Of a stretch of DNA of 21,721 nt, positions 21,655 through 21,721 are shown one piece after another. The first letter of the stretch is position 1, and each line of letters opens with the position of its first letter. The position numbers and the translations under genes were made by a program. The stretch is from the NCBI GenBank assembly GCA_934678955.1, contig CAKUSI010000028.1, forward strand, positions 1 to 21,721. Direction: 5' to 3'. The DNA comes from an uncultured Austwickia sp. (GTDB taxonomy: Bacteria; Actinomycetota; Actinomycetes; Actinomycetales; Dermatophilaceae). The notes below the pieces were generated by a model. The model saw nothing but the letters and a program-made list of their open reading frames with translations. It searched no databases and was not told where the DNA came from.

Positions 21655-21721
21655 TGCCCCGCTTTTCCGGACACCTGAGTTGAGGCGATGATCGTCTCGG
21701 AAGGAGTCCGTGAGATGCCTG
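21655..21721 (+). mobile_element. Left end of an IS3-type insertion sequence (cut by window edge)
   Basis: From 21655 the plus strand begins TGCCCCGCTTTTCCGGACAC, which resembles the TG-starting terminal inverted repeats with TTTCCGGACAC seen in IS3-family elements. GGAAGGAG (21699-21706) then precedes ATG 21715 by about 8 bases, and the first codons are Met-Pro, as in many IS3 OrfA proteins. The other end, the target duplication and the transposase body are outside the window, so the family is a guess from the end sequence and the strong translation start. Confidence 0.45.

Noticed and set aside
1..21721. CRISPR arrays, tRNA or rRNA genes, relaxase, integrase or replication gene
   Set aside because: I looked for regular repeats, cloverleaf-like segments and the relevant protein motifs and found none in the window.

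Overview
The window is about 21.7 kb of very GC-rich DNA with strongly G/C-biased third codon positions. The gene families point to an actinobacterium, most like Micrococcales such as Microbacteriaceae: an SCO6880-family conjugation protein, a TrbL/VirB6-like channel protein, a DUF4913-like protein, a DNA methylase-SNF2 helicase fusion, and mycobacterial-type CmtR and KmtR metal sensors. It looks like part of a conjugative plasmid or integrative conjugative element (ICE) carrying a heavy-metal resistance cargo. No relaxase, integrase, replication initiator, tRNA, rRNA or CRISPR array is visible, so plasmid and ICE cannot be told apart.

Region 1 (1-7353, mostly minus strand) is the DNA-processing side of the element. 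It runs, in transcription order, ssb-like gene, DUF4913-like gene, a 179-codon gene and a giant N6-methylase/SNF2 helicase. The 179-codon gene lies wholly inside the 5' part of the helicase reading frame. A plus-strand PIN-like/DUF6011-like gene, cut by the left edge, converges on the helicase with one base between the stops. Region 2 (7498-10294) holds a lone plus-strand gene for a very acidic protein, then a minus-strand pair: an unknown protein and the TraG/VirD4 coupling protein, joined by an ATGA overlap.

Region 3 (about 10310-16880) is a metal-resistance island between the coupling-protein pair and the rest of the type IV secretion operon. It consists of divergent cassettes: cmtR-CDF transporter plus a decayed small gene (minus); ACR3-like exporter-kmtR-His-rich CDF transporter (plus); merA plus a decayed merB (minus); and merR plus a small zinc-ribbon protein (plus). 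Three metalloregulators lie within 5 kb, each next to the transporter or enzyme it probably controls. Two genes at cassette ends (a CC-motif protein and merB) are pseudogenes with frameshifts and apparent deletions.

Region 4 (16883-21654, minus) is the secretion-channel operon: a pilin-like gene tail, TrbL/VirB6-like protein, SCO6880-family protein, a small unknown protein and a VirB4-type ATPase, tightly spaced or overlapping. At the right edge the pilin-like gene appears to be cut by an IS3-type insertion sequence whose left end and transposase start codon are just visible. The overall picture is a mobile element with a compact actinobacterial transfer apparatus, its own ssDNA-binding protein and a possible anti-restriction/DNA-modifying helicase, carrying Cd/Pb-, Ni/Co-, As- and Hg-type resistance genes. 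The metal assignments are inferred from family membership.
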